From Actinomycetes bacterium (GTDB lineage: Bacteria > Actinomycetota > Actinomycetes > Propionibacteriales > Nocardioidaceae), in contig JAEZEJ010000112.1 of the NCBI GenBank assembly GCA_023417775.1, positions 1-45,175 of the forward strand: a stretch of DNA of 45,175 nt, read 5' to 3'. The notes beneath the pieces were generated by a model, which was not told the DNA's origin, did no database searches, and worked only from the letters and a program-made list of their open reading frames with translations. The translations under genes were made by a program, and so were the position numbers. Every line of letters starts with the position of its first letter. Position 1 is the stretch's first letter. Below, one piece after another: positions 16,986 through 25,400 of this stretch.

Positions 16986-17021
16986 CCCGCCTTGTTCTCC
17001 GTATTGAATATGATCGAAGGT

Positions 17022-17954
17022 TCAGTCGCTGGCCCGCACCGTGACCTCGACGTCAAGTCCGTCGGCGAAGGCCACTGCCCGGACCCTTTCGGCCAGACCG
17101 CCCGCCTCGACCGCATCCGCTTCACCGTCGATCACCACGCGCTCGCCGTCACGACGGCACGGGACGGAGGATGCGGCGAGCACCGCGTCGATCCCCTGCC
17201 AGTCACCGGTCGGGTCGAGAAACCCTCGCCTCGACCGGCGGAGCGCGGCCGCGAGCACCGCCTCCCGGGCGCCGAGACCGAATAAGTCCTGCCCCTCCAC
17301 GCGCACCAGCGCCGCCGCACCCGGGCCGTCCTCCTTCGAGAGCAGCTCCGGGGCCAAGCCCCTGAGGATCACGAAGGGGCGGCCGCCGAGCTTGCCCGAC
17401 GCCAGCTCGGCCGCGCCAGCGACCTCATCGGCCACGGCCGGCGCGGTGACCACCAGGGTGTTGCCGTGGGCATCGGTCATGCCCGCGAAGGAGGCGAGCG
17501 GGACCACTCCGGCGCAGCCGATCGCCATATCGGTCTGCCCATTGCGCCACGGCCGTCCCGCGGTGTCCGCGATGACGACCCCGACCGTGACCCCCGCCAG
17601 CTCGGTGAGGCGAGCGCGCAGCCGACGCGCGTCAGCATCGGGATCACGCGGCAGGGGGATCACATGACCCTCGGCGACGTGCGAGGCGTCGATGCCCGCC
17701 GCCGCCATCGTCAGCCCGTGGTGCGTCCGCACGATGCTCGTCGGCCCGCGCCGAGCCACCACACGGTCGGTCTCATCGATCAGCACCTCGTCCCGGGAGC
17801 GCCGCGTGACCAAGCCGGCGGCCTTCGACACGATCTTGCTGGTCACGACCACGACATCACCGTCGAAGAGCTCGGCGGCTCCGGTCAGGAGTGCCGCGAG
17901 ATCATCACCGGCGGCGACCTCGCCGATTCCGTCGACCGCGATCAACTCGACCAT
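17022..17954 (-). CDS. fbiB: Coenzyme F420-0:L-glutamate ligase (CofE-like) with short C-terminal extension
   Basis: Residues 1 to about 245 match CofE: VDGIGEVAAGDDLA, VVVTSKIVSKAAGLV, DTAGRPWRNGQTDMAIGCAG and the GDEVA-like metal region. CofE adds glutamates to F420-0 using GTP. Mycobacterial FbiB is about 450 residues because a nitroreductase-like FMN domain is fused at the C-terminus. Here the protein is only 310 residues: the extension starts like that domain (LGAREAVLAAALRRSRRGF) and then ends after about 60 more residues, too short for an FMN fold. The reduction of dehydro-F420-0 must be done elsewhere or differently. It begins one base after the cofD stop. Confidence 0.9.
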   Translation of the reverse strand: MVELIAVDGIGEVAAGDDLAALLTGAAELFDGDVVVVTSKIVSKAAGLVTRRSRDEVLIDETDRVVARRGPTSIVRTHHGLTMAAAGIDASHVAEGHVIPLPRDPDADARRLRARLTELAGVTVGVVIADTAGRPWRNGQTDMAIGCAGVVPLASFAGMTDAHGNTLVVTAPAVADEVAGAAELASGKLGGRPFVILRGLAPELLSKEDGPGAAALVRVEGQDLFGLGAREAVLAAALRRSRRGFLDPTGDWQGIDAVLAASSVPCRRDGERVVIDGEADAVEAGGLAERVRAVAFADGLDVEVTVRASD

Positions 17955-17955
17955 C

Positions 17956-18939
17956 TCAGCGTTCCGCCCTCAACGAGGCCGCGAAGTCCAAGGCATCGTG
18001 GGCGAGCGCACCTGTCGTGGCGGCGTCATTCATGTAGAGCGGGACGACGCGGCTCGCGATGGCACCCGCCTTGAGCCTCGGCACGGCCGCCGCATCCGCG
18101 GTGTCGACCAGCCAACCGTCGAGCACACCACCGCGGGAGCGAGGGCCGTGGAACTCCGCCACAGCGGCCGCGCTCACTTCCAGACCCAAACCACCGAGCA
18201 GCTGATCGGCCATACCGCGCACATGTCCGCCGTCGATGATCGGCGATACCCCGGCGATCGGGGCCGTCGACGCTCGCAGGAGCTCGCGCATACCTGGCAC
18301 CGCGAGGATCGGCCCGATGGAGACGATCGGATTCGACGGGGCGAACAGGATCGTGTCGGCACCCTCCACCGCCTCGACGACAGCCGGAGCGGGAGCGGCC
18401 GCCTCGATACCCTCATACCTCAGCGAGCGGATCGGCACCTGCGCGCGGTAGCGGATCCAGTACTCCTGGAAGTGCACGTCCCGCTCGCCCCCGGTCGTCT
18501 CGACGACGAGACGCGTGGCGACCTCGTCATCGGTCATCGGCACGAGCCGGACGCCCGGGTGCCATCGCTCGCACAGCTCATCGGTCGCCTGGGAGAGGGT
18601 GGCGCCGCCGCGCAGGCGGTCCGAGCGCACGAGATGGGTCGCCAGATCGCGGTCGCCCAGGCCGAACCACGCCTCGGGCTCGCCATAGCGCTCCAATTCC
18701 TCGCGGGCATGCCAGGTCTCGTCCTGGCGACCCCAACGTCGCTCGGGATCGATACCCCCTCCGAGCGTGTACATCACCGAGTCGAGATCCGGGCACACAC
18801 GAATGCCGAAGACCCAGAGGTCATCGGCCGTGTTGACGATGGCGGTGATCTGGGCGTCCGGACGCACCGCGCGCACCCCTTGGAGGAAACGCGCACCGCC
18901 CACCCCGCCAGTGAGCACGACAATGTTCTGCATAGCCAT
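17956..18939 (-). CDS. fbiA: 2-phospho-L-lactate transferase FbiA (CofD)
   Basis: The 327-residue protein carries the CofD signature at the N-terminus (VVLTGGVGGARFLQGV, residues 6-21), the NTADDLWVFGIRVCPDLDSVMYTLGG segment that binds metal and Fo, and LFAPSNPIVSIGPILAVPG near the middle. It transfers the phosphoenolpyruvyl or phospholactyl group from the FbiD product to Fo. ATG codons at 18939 and 18933 are both possible. There is no ribosome site; GACACT lies seven bases before the 18933 ATG. The gene starts 11 bp after the upstream dehydrogenase, so the F420 genes may be an extension of that operon. Confidence 0.95.
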   Translation of the reverse strand: MAMQNIVVLTGGVGGARFLQGVRAVRPDAQITAIVNTADDLWVFGIRVCPDLDSVMYTLGGGIDPERRWGRQDETWHAREELERYGEPEAWFGLGDRDLATHLVRSDRLRGGATLSQATDELCERWHPGVRLVPMTDDEVATRLVVETTGGERDVHFQEYWIRYRAQVPIRSLRYEGIEAAAPAPAVVEAVEGADTILFAPSNPIVSIGPILAVPGMRELLRASTAPIAGVSPIIDGGHVRGMADQLLGGLGLEVSAAAVAEFHGPRSRGGVLDGWLVDTADAAAVPRLKAGAIASRVVPLYMNDAATTGALAHDALDFAASLRAER

Positions 18940-18950
18940 CAGTGTCGCGT

Positions 18951-19760
18951 TCAGTCGACATCGACGTCGTCACGGACCCCTCGCCACGCGGTCGTGCCGC
19001 CGTCGACGGGCAGGTTCGCGCCGGTGATGAAGGACGCGGAGTCGCTCGCCAGGAAGCAGACGGCAGCGGCGATCTCCTCCACCTCGCCGAATCGCGGCAG
19101 CAGATGCGTGCCATACATGGCACGAGCGCGAGCGACCTTGTCGTCCGCGGCGTCCAGATGCGACTGGCTCATCGGCGTGCGGATCGATCCCGGCGAGAAG
19201 GCGTTGACCCGGATGCGTGGGGCGAGCCCCACGGCCGCCGTGCGGGTCAACTGCAGGACGGCCGCCTTGCTCACCGAGTACGCGGTCATCGGCGATCCGT
19301 TCATACCGGCGACGGAGGCGGCATTGACGACCGACGGGCCATTGGCGGATTCCATCAGATAGGGCGTCGCTGCCTTGATCGCGAGCCAGACGGCCTTGAG
19401 GTTGATGTCCATCACGGCATCCCAGGCCGTCTCCTCGAGCTCGTGGACGCGGACGCGATCGGGATCGGTGAACACGTGGTCGAGTACGCCCGCATTGTTG
19501 ACGAGGGTGTCCATACCGCCGGCCTGCCGGGCGAAGTCGTCAACCATCGCGAGGACCTGTGCGCTCTGCGCCAGATCCACTTCGAGCTCGGTGACCCGCG
19601 CGCCGATCGCCTCGATCTCGGCGCTGAGGGTGCGCAGACCCTCCACATCGCGATCGGCGATTCCCAGGTGGGAGGCCCCTTGGCGAGCCGCCTCCAGAGC
19701 GATCTCGCGCCCCATCCCCTGGGCGGCGCCGGTGATGAGGATGCGCTTGCCGTCGAGCAT
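18951..19760 (-). CDS. Short-chain dehydrogenase/reductase (SDR)
   Basis: This classical SDR of 269 residues has the cofactor loop LITGAAQGMGREIAL, the NNAGVLD stabilising motif and the catalytic YSVSKAAV tetrad with an upstream serine (NAASVAGM). The ATG at 19760 is preferred because GAAGGGA sits six bases before it; an earlier ATG at 19781 overlaps the stop of the preceding gene and could serve by coupling. It probably oxidises a hydroxyl group in the catabolic route together with the SDR upstream. Its stop is only 11 bp from fbiA. Confidence 0.88.
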   Translation of the reverse strand: MLDGKRILITGAAQGMGREIALEAARQGASHLGIADRDVEGLRTLSAEIEAIGARVTELEVDLAQSAQVLAMVDDFARQAGGMDTLVNNAGVLDHVFTDPDRVRVHELEETAWDAVMDINLKAVWLAIKAATPYLMESANGPSVVNAASVAGMNGSPMTAYSVSKAAVLQLTRTAAVGLAPRIRVNAFSPGSIRTPMSQSHLDAADDKVARARAMYGTHLLPRFGEVEEIAAAVCFLASDSASFITGANLPVDGGTTAWRGVRDDVDVD

Positions 19761-19777
19761 GTCGTGTCCCTTCGAGG

Positions 19778-20611
19778 TCATGAGGTGCGCCCGCCTTCGA
19801 GCAGAGCGCCGCGACCGGCGTGGGTCGGCTGAGCGAAGGCCGCCGAGCCCGAGGCATGGGTATAGCCGGCATCGACGAATACCTCGCTGCCGGTCATGTA
19901 GCGCGCGTCATCGCTGGCGAGGAAGGCCATCGCCCCGGCGATGTCATCGGGCTGGCCGGCGCGATCGAGCATGGCCGATGACGTCATCGCCTCGGTGGTC
20001 TGCTCGAGAGCCTGAGCGTCGCCGACGATCGCCGAGGCGGTCATGGGCGAGACCACCGCGCCGGGCACGACGGTGTTCACTCGGATGCCGTACGCCCGCA
20101 ACTCGGCAGCGACGGAACGGGCCAGACCGACGACTCCCGCCTTGGTGGCGCTGTACACATGAGGGCCCGCTCCGCCGACGATGCCGCCAGGGCTGGCGGT
20201 GACGATGATGCTGCCCGAACGCCGGGGCTGCATGGCACGCGCAGCGTGCTTGAGGGAGAGGATGACACCGCGGAGGTTCACCGCGATCGTCAGATCGACA
20301 TCGGCGGTACGCTGCTCGGCGATCGGCCCGATCGCGCCGAAGACGGCGGCATTGGCGACGAAGACGTCGAGTCGGCCGTGTCGCTCGACGACGGTATCGA
20401 CGAGACCGGCGATGCTGTCCTCGTCCGTGACATCGGTGGCGACGAACTCGGCTCGCTCGCCGAGCCGTTCGGCGAGGTCACGCGCCGGGTCGGCCTGCAC
20501 ATCCGCGATGACGACGTGGGCGCCCTCGTCGATGAACCGGGTGACAGCCGCGGCACCGATTCCCGTGGCACCCCCGGTGACGATGACCACCGCTTCGTTC
20601 AGTCCGCGCAT
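19778..20611 (-). CDS. Short-chain dehydrogenase/reductase (SDR)
   Basis: The 277-residue classical SDR has VTGGATGIGAAAV for NAD(P), the variant VANAAVFG in place of NNAG, and YSATKAGVVGL as catalytic motif. The C-terminal tail after about residue 250 (HASGSAAFAQPTHAGRG) is longer than usual. AAGGAGG lies six bases before the ATG. It is the first gene of a leftward operon with a second SDR and probably the F420 genes. A CTAT-type inverted repeat lies directly upstream at 20626-20644. Confidence 0.88.
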   Translation of the reverse strand: MRGLNEAVVIVTGGATGIGAAAVTRFIDEGAHVVIADVQADPARDLAERLGERAEFVATDVTDEDSIAGLVDTVVERHGRLDVFVANAAVFGAIGPIAEQRTADVDLTIAVNLRGVILSLKHAARAMQPRRSGSIIVTASPGGIVGGAGPHVYSATKAGVVGLARSVAAELRAYGIRVNTVVPGAVVSPMTASAIVGDAQALEQTTEAMTSSAMLDRAGQPDDIAGAMAFLASDDARYMTGSEVFVDAGYTHASGSAAFAQPTHAGRGALLEGGRTS

Positions 20612-20625
20612 TTCCAGCCTCCTTA

Positions 20626-20644
20626 ATCTATGCTAACAATAGAT
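20626..20644. promoter_or_regulatory. Inverted repeat upstream of the SDR operon
   Basis: ATCTAT and ATAGAT arms flank seven bases, immediately upstream of the ribosome site of the SDR gene starting at 20611. The region is unusually AT-rich for this window and probably holds the promoter and an operator. A similar CTAT-N7-ATAG arrangement occurs at 36182-36198. Confidence 0.5.
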
Positions 20645-20717
20645 ATAGAAATGCTTCGCGGCTAGGCCCGGGGCATGAAGGGCGTCATTACCGTGTCGCC
20701 GCGCCGAGAAATACAGA

Positions 20718-21827
20718 TCAGCGCTGCGCTCCGAGGCGCCCGATCGCCTTCACGCAGTCGGCAACCAAGGCATCGACGATCTGCCGCGTGGGGCGGATCT
20801 CGGTCATCCGGCCGACCACCTGACCCACGAAGAAGGAGGTCAGCTCGTCGACATCCCGGCCCTCCTCCGCGGCTGCCTCGATGAGCGCCCAGGCGTCCTT
20901 GGACAACAGCAGCTGCTGGTCCATCGGCAGTGCCGGCGGGGCGTCGGAACGCTCCCAGGCGTCGTGCCAGGCCGACCTGAGCTGGCGCGCGGGTTTGCCT
21001 GTTCGCGCAGTAGAACGCACCGTGTCGCCGCTGCCGGCACGCAGCAGACGCCGCTTCACGGTCATCGGCGTGATGTCCTCCTCGCTCGTCAGCCACACCG
21101 ATCCGCACCAGGCCCCGGCCGCCCCCAGAGCGAGACTCGCCGCCAGCTGGCGGCCGTCGGCGATCCCACCCGCCGCCAGCACCGGCACGTCGCCGGCGAG
21201 ATCGACGATCTCGGGGGTCAGCACCATCGTGGCGATCGAGCCGGTGTGGCCGCCGGCCTCGGTGCCCTGGGCGACGAGCACATCGACCCCGAGGTCGAGC
21301 TGTCGGCGAGCATGCGTGGAGGAGCCGATGAGCGCCGCCACCAGCACGTCCTCGGCATGTGCCCGCTCGATCAGACGCGCCGGGGCGGGACCGAGCGCAT
21401 TGGCCACGAGCGCCGGGCAGTGGGCGAAGGTCACATCGAGCAATGCCTCGACGCCATCGGATGAGAGCGAGGCGGTCGTCGTCGCGCCGTGCCCGAGCTC
21501 CCCGAGCCCCGGGGAGGCGATGCCGTACTCGTCCAGCAGCCCGCGGACGAAGTCGACATGGGTGGCCGGCAGCGGACCACTCGCCGTCCCCGCCATCGGG
21601 CCGGGCGGCACCAGCAGGTCGACCCCGAAGGGTGCCCCATCGCACCGCTCGGCGATCCAGGTGAGGTGAAGATCGAGCTCGTCGGGTCCGTACGGCGTGG
21701 CCGCCAACACCCCCAGACCGCCCGCGGCACTCACCTCAGCCACGACACCGGGCGAGCGGCTGAAACCGGCGAGGGGGAGATCGAGACCCAGCATCGTCGT
21801 GAACCGCGTGTCGATGATCGCGCTCAT
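20718..21827 (-). CDS. Nitronate monooxygenase / 2-nitropropane dioxygenase-like FMN protein
   Basis: The 369-residue protein is a TIM-barrel flavoprotein of the NPD/FabK-like group. It starts with LGLDLPLAGFSRSPGVVAEVSAAGGLGVLA, and has the catalytic histidine H194 in AQGTEAGGHTG and the FMN phosphate loop VPVLAAGGIADGRQLAASLALGA. Family members oxidise alkyl nitronates, but many homologues next to acyl-CoA dehydrogenase genes have unknown substrates and may act as enoyl reductases. Its ATG overlaps the acyl-CoA dehydrogenase stop by four bases, so they are coupled. Confidence 0.87.
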   Translation of the reverse strand: MSAIIDTRFTTMLGLDLPLAGFSRSPGVVAEVSAAGGLGVLAATPYGPDELDLHLTWIAERCDGAPFGVDLLVPPGPMAGTASGPLPATHVDFVRGLLDEYGIASPGLGELGHGATTTASLSSDGVEALLDVTFAHCPALVANALGPAPARLIERAHAEDVLVAALIGSSTHARRQLDLGVDVLVAQGTEAGGHTGSIATMVLTPEIVDLAGDVPVLAAGGIADGRQLAASLALGAAGAWCGSVWLTSEEDITPMTVKRRLLRAGSGDTVRSTARTGKPARQLRSAWHDAWERSDAPPALPMDQQLLLSKDAWALIEAAAEEGRDVDELTSFFVGQVVGRMTEIRPTRQIVDALVADCVKAIGRLGAQR

Positions 21828-23857
21828 CGCGGCAGTCCGAGGGCCCGCGCGATGATGCCGCGCTGGATGTCGTTGGTGCCGCCACCGATGACGTACATGG
21901 GTGCCAGGCGCAGCATCGCCTCATAGCGACCGTCGAGGGCGCCCTGCGGTCCCAGCAGGTCGAGGGCGACCCGGCCGAACTCCTCGGCGAGGTGGCCGCT
22001 GAGCACCGCCGACACCGGGCCGAGGATCCGGGCCTCATCACCGTCCATCGCCCGGGTGGCGTCCACCACCAGGATGCGAGCAGCCTGCAGCCGCGCCGCG
22101 ACGGATCCGAGCCGGTCGAGGGCGACGGGATCGTCGTTCGGGCGGGCGCGCAGGTCACGCAGCAGAGCGTCGAAGTGTCCGAGGAGGGTCGCGGCGATGC
22201 CCCCCATGAGCACGCGCTCGGCCGCGAGGGCGTCCGTGATGACACGCCACCCGCCGTTCACCTCGCCGACGCGTGCCGCATCCGGGACGCGGACGTCGTC
22301 GTAGAAGACCGAGCAGGAGACCTCCCCGGACAATGCCCGGTGCTGCTGCACCGTGATGCCGGGGGTGTCCATCGGCACCAGGAAGATCGTGATGCCGGCG
22401 TGGCGCGGGTGGGCCTCCTGGTCGGTCCGCACCGCCAGCCACACATGCGAGGCTGTGTGGGCCCGCGTGGTCCACAGCTTCTGACCGCGGATCACCCATG
22501 CGTCGCCGTCGCGTGTCGCGCGGGTACTGAGCGAGGCGAGATCCGAGCCGGCATCGGGCTCGGAGTAGCCCAGACAGAAGGCCATCCGCCCTTCGCGCAG
22601 GAGCGGCAGGAAGTGCGCCTGCTGCTGCTCACTGCCGTGCCGCAGCAGCGAGTGCCCGATGAGCATCGTCGCGCTCATGGCACGGTCGACGGGACCGCCG
22701 GCATACTTCATCTCCTCATTGAGGACGACCTGCTCTTCCAGGGAGGCGCCGCGGCCGCCGTGCTCGAGCGGCCAGGACAGCGCGAAGAGACCCGCCGCCG
22801 CGGCTGCGGCCCGGACTCCCTCCGCATCGAAACCGTCATCGTGCCGGTGGGCGTCGAGCAGAGCGCGTACCTCGGCGCGCAGCAGCTCGGCTCGCTCGCC
22901 GAGGTCCAATGGCGGCAGCGCGCCGCCATCGTCGAGGAGCAGTCCTTCCAGTCCGTGGGACGGGGCCGCGGCGTTCTCGAGGGACCGTAGACGCGACAGC
23001 TCTGCGTGGACGAAGCGGAACAGCCAGGCGACCTCGTGCTCGTCGAAGTAGCCGATCGCACCGAGGGTGTGCTGAGCCCCGGCCAGCACGCCTACCGCAT
23101 GATCGCGAGCATGCCGGGCGGCGAGGGCGCAGGCCAGCGCCGCCGGCCCCAGTGTCGCGCTGCGCGCGGCCTGGTTGACGAGGGCGTCGTGCGCGAGTAC
23201 GTCGATCTGCCCGGTGGCGACCCGTTGTTGCACGGCACCGAAGGCGCCGATCACCTTGCCGAACTGGCGACGCGTGGTCGCGTGCTCGACCGCGAGGCGG
23301 TGCGCTCGTCGGCAGGCGCCGCCGAGACGTGCGGCGGAGGCCAGTCGCAGTACCGCGGCGCAGGGCGCCGAGAGCGTCGCGTCGACCCCCAGCTCCTCAC
23401 CGGCGCCCACCCTGACGCGGTGCCACGAGGGAGCCGCGAGGCCGGGAGCGGGCACCGACCTGACCACGGCAGCGAGCCGTGCCGTCATCGCGGCGAGGTC
23501 GAGCTCGATCACGTGGGTCGTGCCGGGTGGCACCAACGGATCCGCGGCGGAGTCGACACGGACGACGGGGTGAACCGCGCCGAGGTCGAGTCCGTGCGTC
23601 AGTCGCGCGGCGACATAGGCATCGGCGAGCGGAAGCGGACATCCCCGCTCACCGAGGACTCGCTCCGCGGCCACGAGATAGTCGATCGCCCCGGCCTCCC
23701 CCAGCTCGAACCATCCCTGGTGCGCCGCGACGGCACCGAGCTCGTCGAGGTCCGCCGTCGATGCGGCCGTCGCATCGGGCCATAGGGCGTCGAGAGCGCC
23801 GGACACCGCTCGCGCGAAGTCGCGGATCTCGGCATTTCCTGATCGGCTATCGTTCAT
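21824..23857 (-). CDS. Fused two-domain acyl-CoA dehydrogenase
   Basis: About 677 residues, nearly twice the usual length. Residues 1-310 resemble a divergent acyl-CoA dehydrogenase subunit that keeps the C-terminal helical domain (TTRRQFGKVIGAFGAVQ); residues 325-677 form a complete subunit with the FAD/substrate motifs FCLGYSEPDAGSDLA and WVIRGQKLWTTRAH, and IGGGTNDIQRGIIARALG at the end. The usual YEG glutamate is absent at the end; Glu547 in ALAAERVLMGG is at the alternative position used by isovaleryl-CoA-type enzymes. Steroid-degrading actinobacteria make such enzymes as two-gene alpha2beta2 complexes; here the two subunits are one chain. ATG codons at 23857, 23866 and 23869 are all possible. 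Confidence 0.85.
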   Translation of the reverse strand: MNDSRSGNAEIRDFARAVSGALDALWPDATAASTADLDELGAVAAHQGWFELGEAGAIDYLVAAERVLGERGCPLPLADAYVAARLTHGLDLGAVHPVVRVDSAADPLVPPGTTHVIELDLAAMTARLAAVVRSVPAPGLAAPSWHRVRVGAGEELGVDATLSAPCAAVLRLASAARLGGACRRAHRLAVEHATTRRQFGKVIGAFGAVQQRVATGQIDVLAHDALVNQAARSATLGPAALACALAARHARDHAVGVLAGAQHTLGAIGYFDEHEVAWLFRFVHAELSRLRSLENAAAPSHGLEGLLLDDGGALPPLDLGERAELLRAEVRALLDAHRHDDGFDAEGVRAAAAAAGLFALSWPLEHGGRGASLEEQVVLNEEMKYAGGPVDRAMSATMLIGHSLLRHGSEQQQAHFLPLLREGRMAFCLGYSEPDAGSDLASLSTRATRDGDAWVIRGQKLWTTRAHTASHVWLAVRTDQEAHPRHAGITIFLVPMDTPGITVQQHRALSGEVSCSVFYDDVRVPDAARVGEVNGGWRVITDALAAERVLMGGIAATLLGHFDALLRDLRARPNDDPVALDRLGSVAARLQAARILVVDATRAMDGDEARILGPVSAVLSGHLAEEFGRVALDLLGPQGALDGRYEAMLRLAPMYVIGGGTNDIQRGIIARALGLPR

Positions 23858-23876
23858 AAATAACATCATGAACGAT
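23849..23876. promoter_or_regulatory. Palindrome holding two divergent start codons, probable TetR operator
   Basis: Nine-base arms ATCGTTCAT (23849-23857) and ATGAACGAT (23868-23876) flank ten AT-rich bases. Each arm contains the first three codons (Met-Asn-Asp) of a divergent gene: the TetR gene rightward and the acyl-CoA dehydrogenase leftward. The TetR protein should bind here and control both. No ribosome sites precede these starts, so both transcripts may be leaderless. Confidence 0.65.
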
Positions 23877-24512
23877 CACCGTCTGAAATCCAAGCGGTAC
23901 TCTCGCGCTGTGGAGACGACGTCACCGGGCCGGCCGCGCGACCCCGCCGTCAGCGAGCGGATCACCGCGGCCGCCGTCGAGGTCTTCGCCCGCCAAGGAT
24001 GGAGCGGCTTCAGCCTCGATGCCGTCGCGCGCACCGCGGGTGTCGGCAAGGCCTCGATCTACCTGCGCTGGAGCGACAAGGAGTCGCTGCTCACCGACGC
24101 GATGGCGGCCGTCTTCGCACCGATCGCGGACATCGACTCCGGCACCCTGCGCGGGGATCTGGAACAGCTCGCCCTGCTCCTGCTCACCCTCTACGCCGAT
24201 GGCGTGCGTGGCACTGCCGCCCGGCGCATCGTCGTCGAGTCGGAGGTGACGGAGCCGGTGAGGGAGCGGTGGGCGACCGTGCGAGCCGAGCAGATCGCGA
24301 CCACGCGCTCGATCGTCCGGCGTGCGGTCGAGCGCGGCGAGCTGACGACCGACGCCCCGGTCGCGCTCGTCCTCGACAGCCTGTGCGGCGCGGCGATGCT
24401 CCACCCCGTGGCGGTATCGACAGCACACCTGACCGAGGCCGCGCTCGCCCGGCATGCCGCGGCGATGGTCGACTTCGTCCTCGCCGGCGCCTCCGCCTAT
24501 CCCCGCACCTGA
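23868..24512 (+). CDS. TetR family transcriptional regulator
   Basis: The 214-residue protein has the TetR DNA-binding domain at residues 24-70 (SERITAAAVEVFARQGWSGFSLDAVARTAGVGKASIYLRW pattern, with the YLRW end of the recognition helix) and a variable helical ligand domain. I keep the ATG at 23868; a GTG at 23910 (VETTSPGRP) would also give a complete domain and would free the palindrome from coding sequence. It is divergent from the fused acyl-CoA dehydrogenase and nitronate-monooxygenase-like genes, its likely targets. An acyl-CoA or ketone intermediate is the probable inducer. Confidence 0.9.
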   Translation: MNDHRLKSKRYSRAVETTSPGRPRDPAVSERITAAAVEVFARQGWSGFSLDAVARTAGVGKASIYLRWSDKESLLTDAMAAVFAPIADIDSGTLRGDLEQLALLLLTLYADGVRGTAARRIVVESEVTEPVRERWATVRAEQIATTRSIVRRAVERGELTTDAPVALVLDSLCGAAMLHPVAVSTAHLTEAALARHAAAMVDFVLAGASAYPRT

Positions 24513-24524
24513 AGGCCGCGGGAT

Positions 24525-24578
24525 GCCTCGCAATCCCCCAAGGACCCCGTCCAGGCAGGGGCTCCCACGCAGCGAGGC
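24525..24578. terminator. Possible bidirectional terminator between convergent genes
   Basis: GCCTCGC (24525-24531) and GCGAGGC (24572-24578) form an outer stem, with further CCCC/GGGG pairing inside, in the 90-bp gap between the convergent TetR and SDR genes. No T tract is visible. Confidence 0.35.
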
Positions 24579-24602
24579 GCCCGTGGAATGTGGCGCAGTA
24601 GG

Positions 24603-25400
24603 TCAGGAATGACCAGACACGCCCTGGCCGTAGTAGGACCTCCCGGCCGATCCGGGGACCGCATCGCCGCCGTCGACGACCAGCGTCGCTCCGTTGATCC
24701 GGCGCGCCCCGGAGAGGAAATAGGCCGCCTCGGCGACATCCTCGCTCGTCGTGGGCACACCGGACGAGGAACGCGAGGCCAGCTGCTCGTATGCCAGCTC
24801 CCCGTCGCCCGGCCCGCCCCCGAGCAGTCCGGCCGACAGCGAGCTCACCGTGCCTCCGGGCGCCACCGCGTTGACGGTGAGTCCATCGGGCGCGATCTCG
24901 ACGGCCAGGGACTCCACGAGCCCCTTCACCGCGTGCTTCGCGGCGGTGTACAGATGAGGACCGAGTCCGCCGCGCACGCTCGCGACCGAGGCGGTCGCGA
25001 GGAGGGCGCCGCGCCCATGCGGCCGCATCAGCGCCGCCCCGTGCTTGAAGGCCAGGAACACGCTCGTGAACAGCAGATCCATCGTGGCGCGGGCCTCGCT
25101 CAGCTCGGTGGCCTCCAGGCGGCCGGTGACGCCGACAGCACCGGCATTGGCATAGACGGCGTCGACAACGCCGAAGCCCGAGGCCGCCTCGAACAACGCC
25201 ACCGTGTCGCTCTCGCTGGTCGCATCGGCGGGGACGAAGCGTGCCGCGGGACCGAGCTCGCGAGCCAGCAGCTCGCCGTCCTCGGCGGCGAGGTCGCCGA
25301 GGACGACGCATCCGCCTCCGGCCACGACCCTGCGAGCGATCGCGGCGCCGATCCCCCGCGCACCTCCGGTCACCACCGCCACCTGCGACGGTTCAGACAT
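24603..25400 (-). CDS. Short-chain dehydrogenase/reductase (SDR)
   Basis: The 265-residue SDR shows VTGGARGIGAAIARRV for cofactor binding, YANAGAVG at the NNAG position and YTAAKHAVKGL as the catalytic motif. The ATG at 25400 (MSEPSQVAVV) places the Rossmann loop at the normal distance from the N-terminus; longer readings add a low-complexity tail. It overlaps the end of fprB by eight bases, so the two are co-translated. The substrate is not evident, but a hydroxyl intermediate of the neighbouring catabolic operons is likely. Confidence 0.87.
   Translation of the reverse strand: MSEPSQVAVVTGGARGIGAAIARRVVAGGGCVVLGDLAAEDGELLARELGPAARFVPADATSESDTVALFEAASGFGVVDAVYANAGAVGVTGRLEATELSEARATMDLLFTSVFLAFKHGAALMRPHGRGALLATASVASVRGGLGPHLYTAAKHAVKGLVESLAVEIAPDGLTVNAVAPGGTVSSLSAGLLGGGPGDGELAYEQLASRSSSGVPTTSEDVAEAAYFLSGARRINGATLVVDGGDAVPGSAGRSYYGQGVSGHS

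Noticed and set aside
17692..19362. A 556-codon plus-strand frame across fbiA, cofE and an SDR
   Set aside because: It crosses three well-supported genes on the other strand and has no recognisable motif; a codon-bias shadow.
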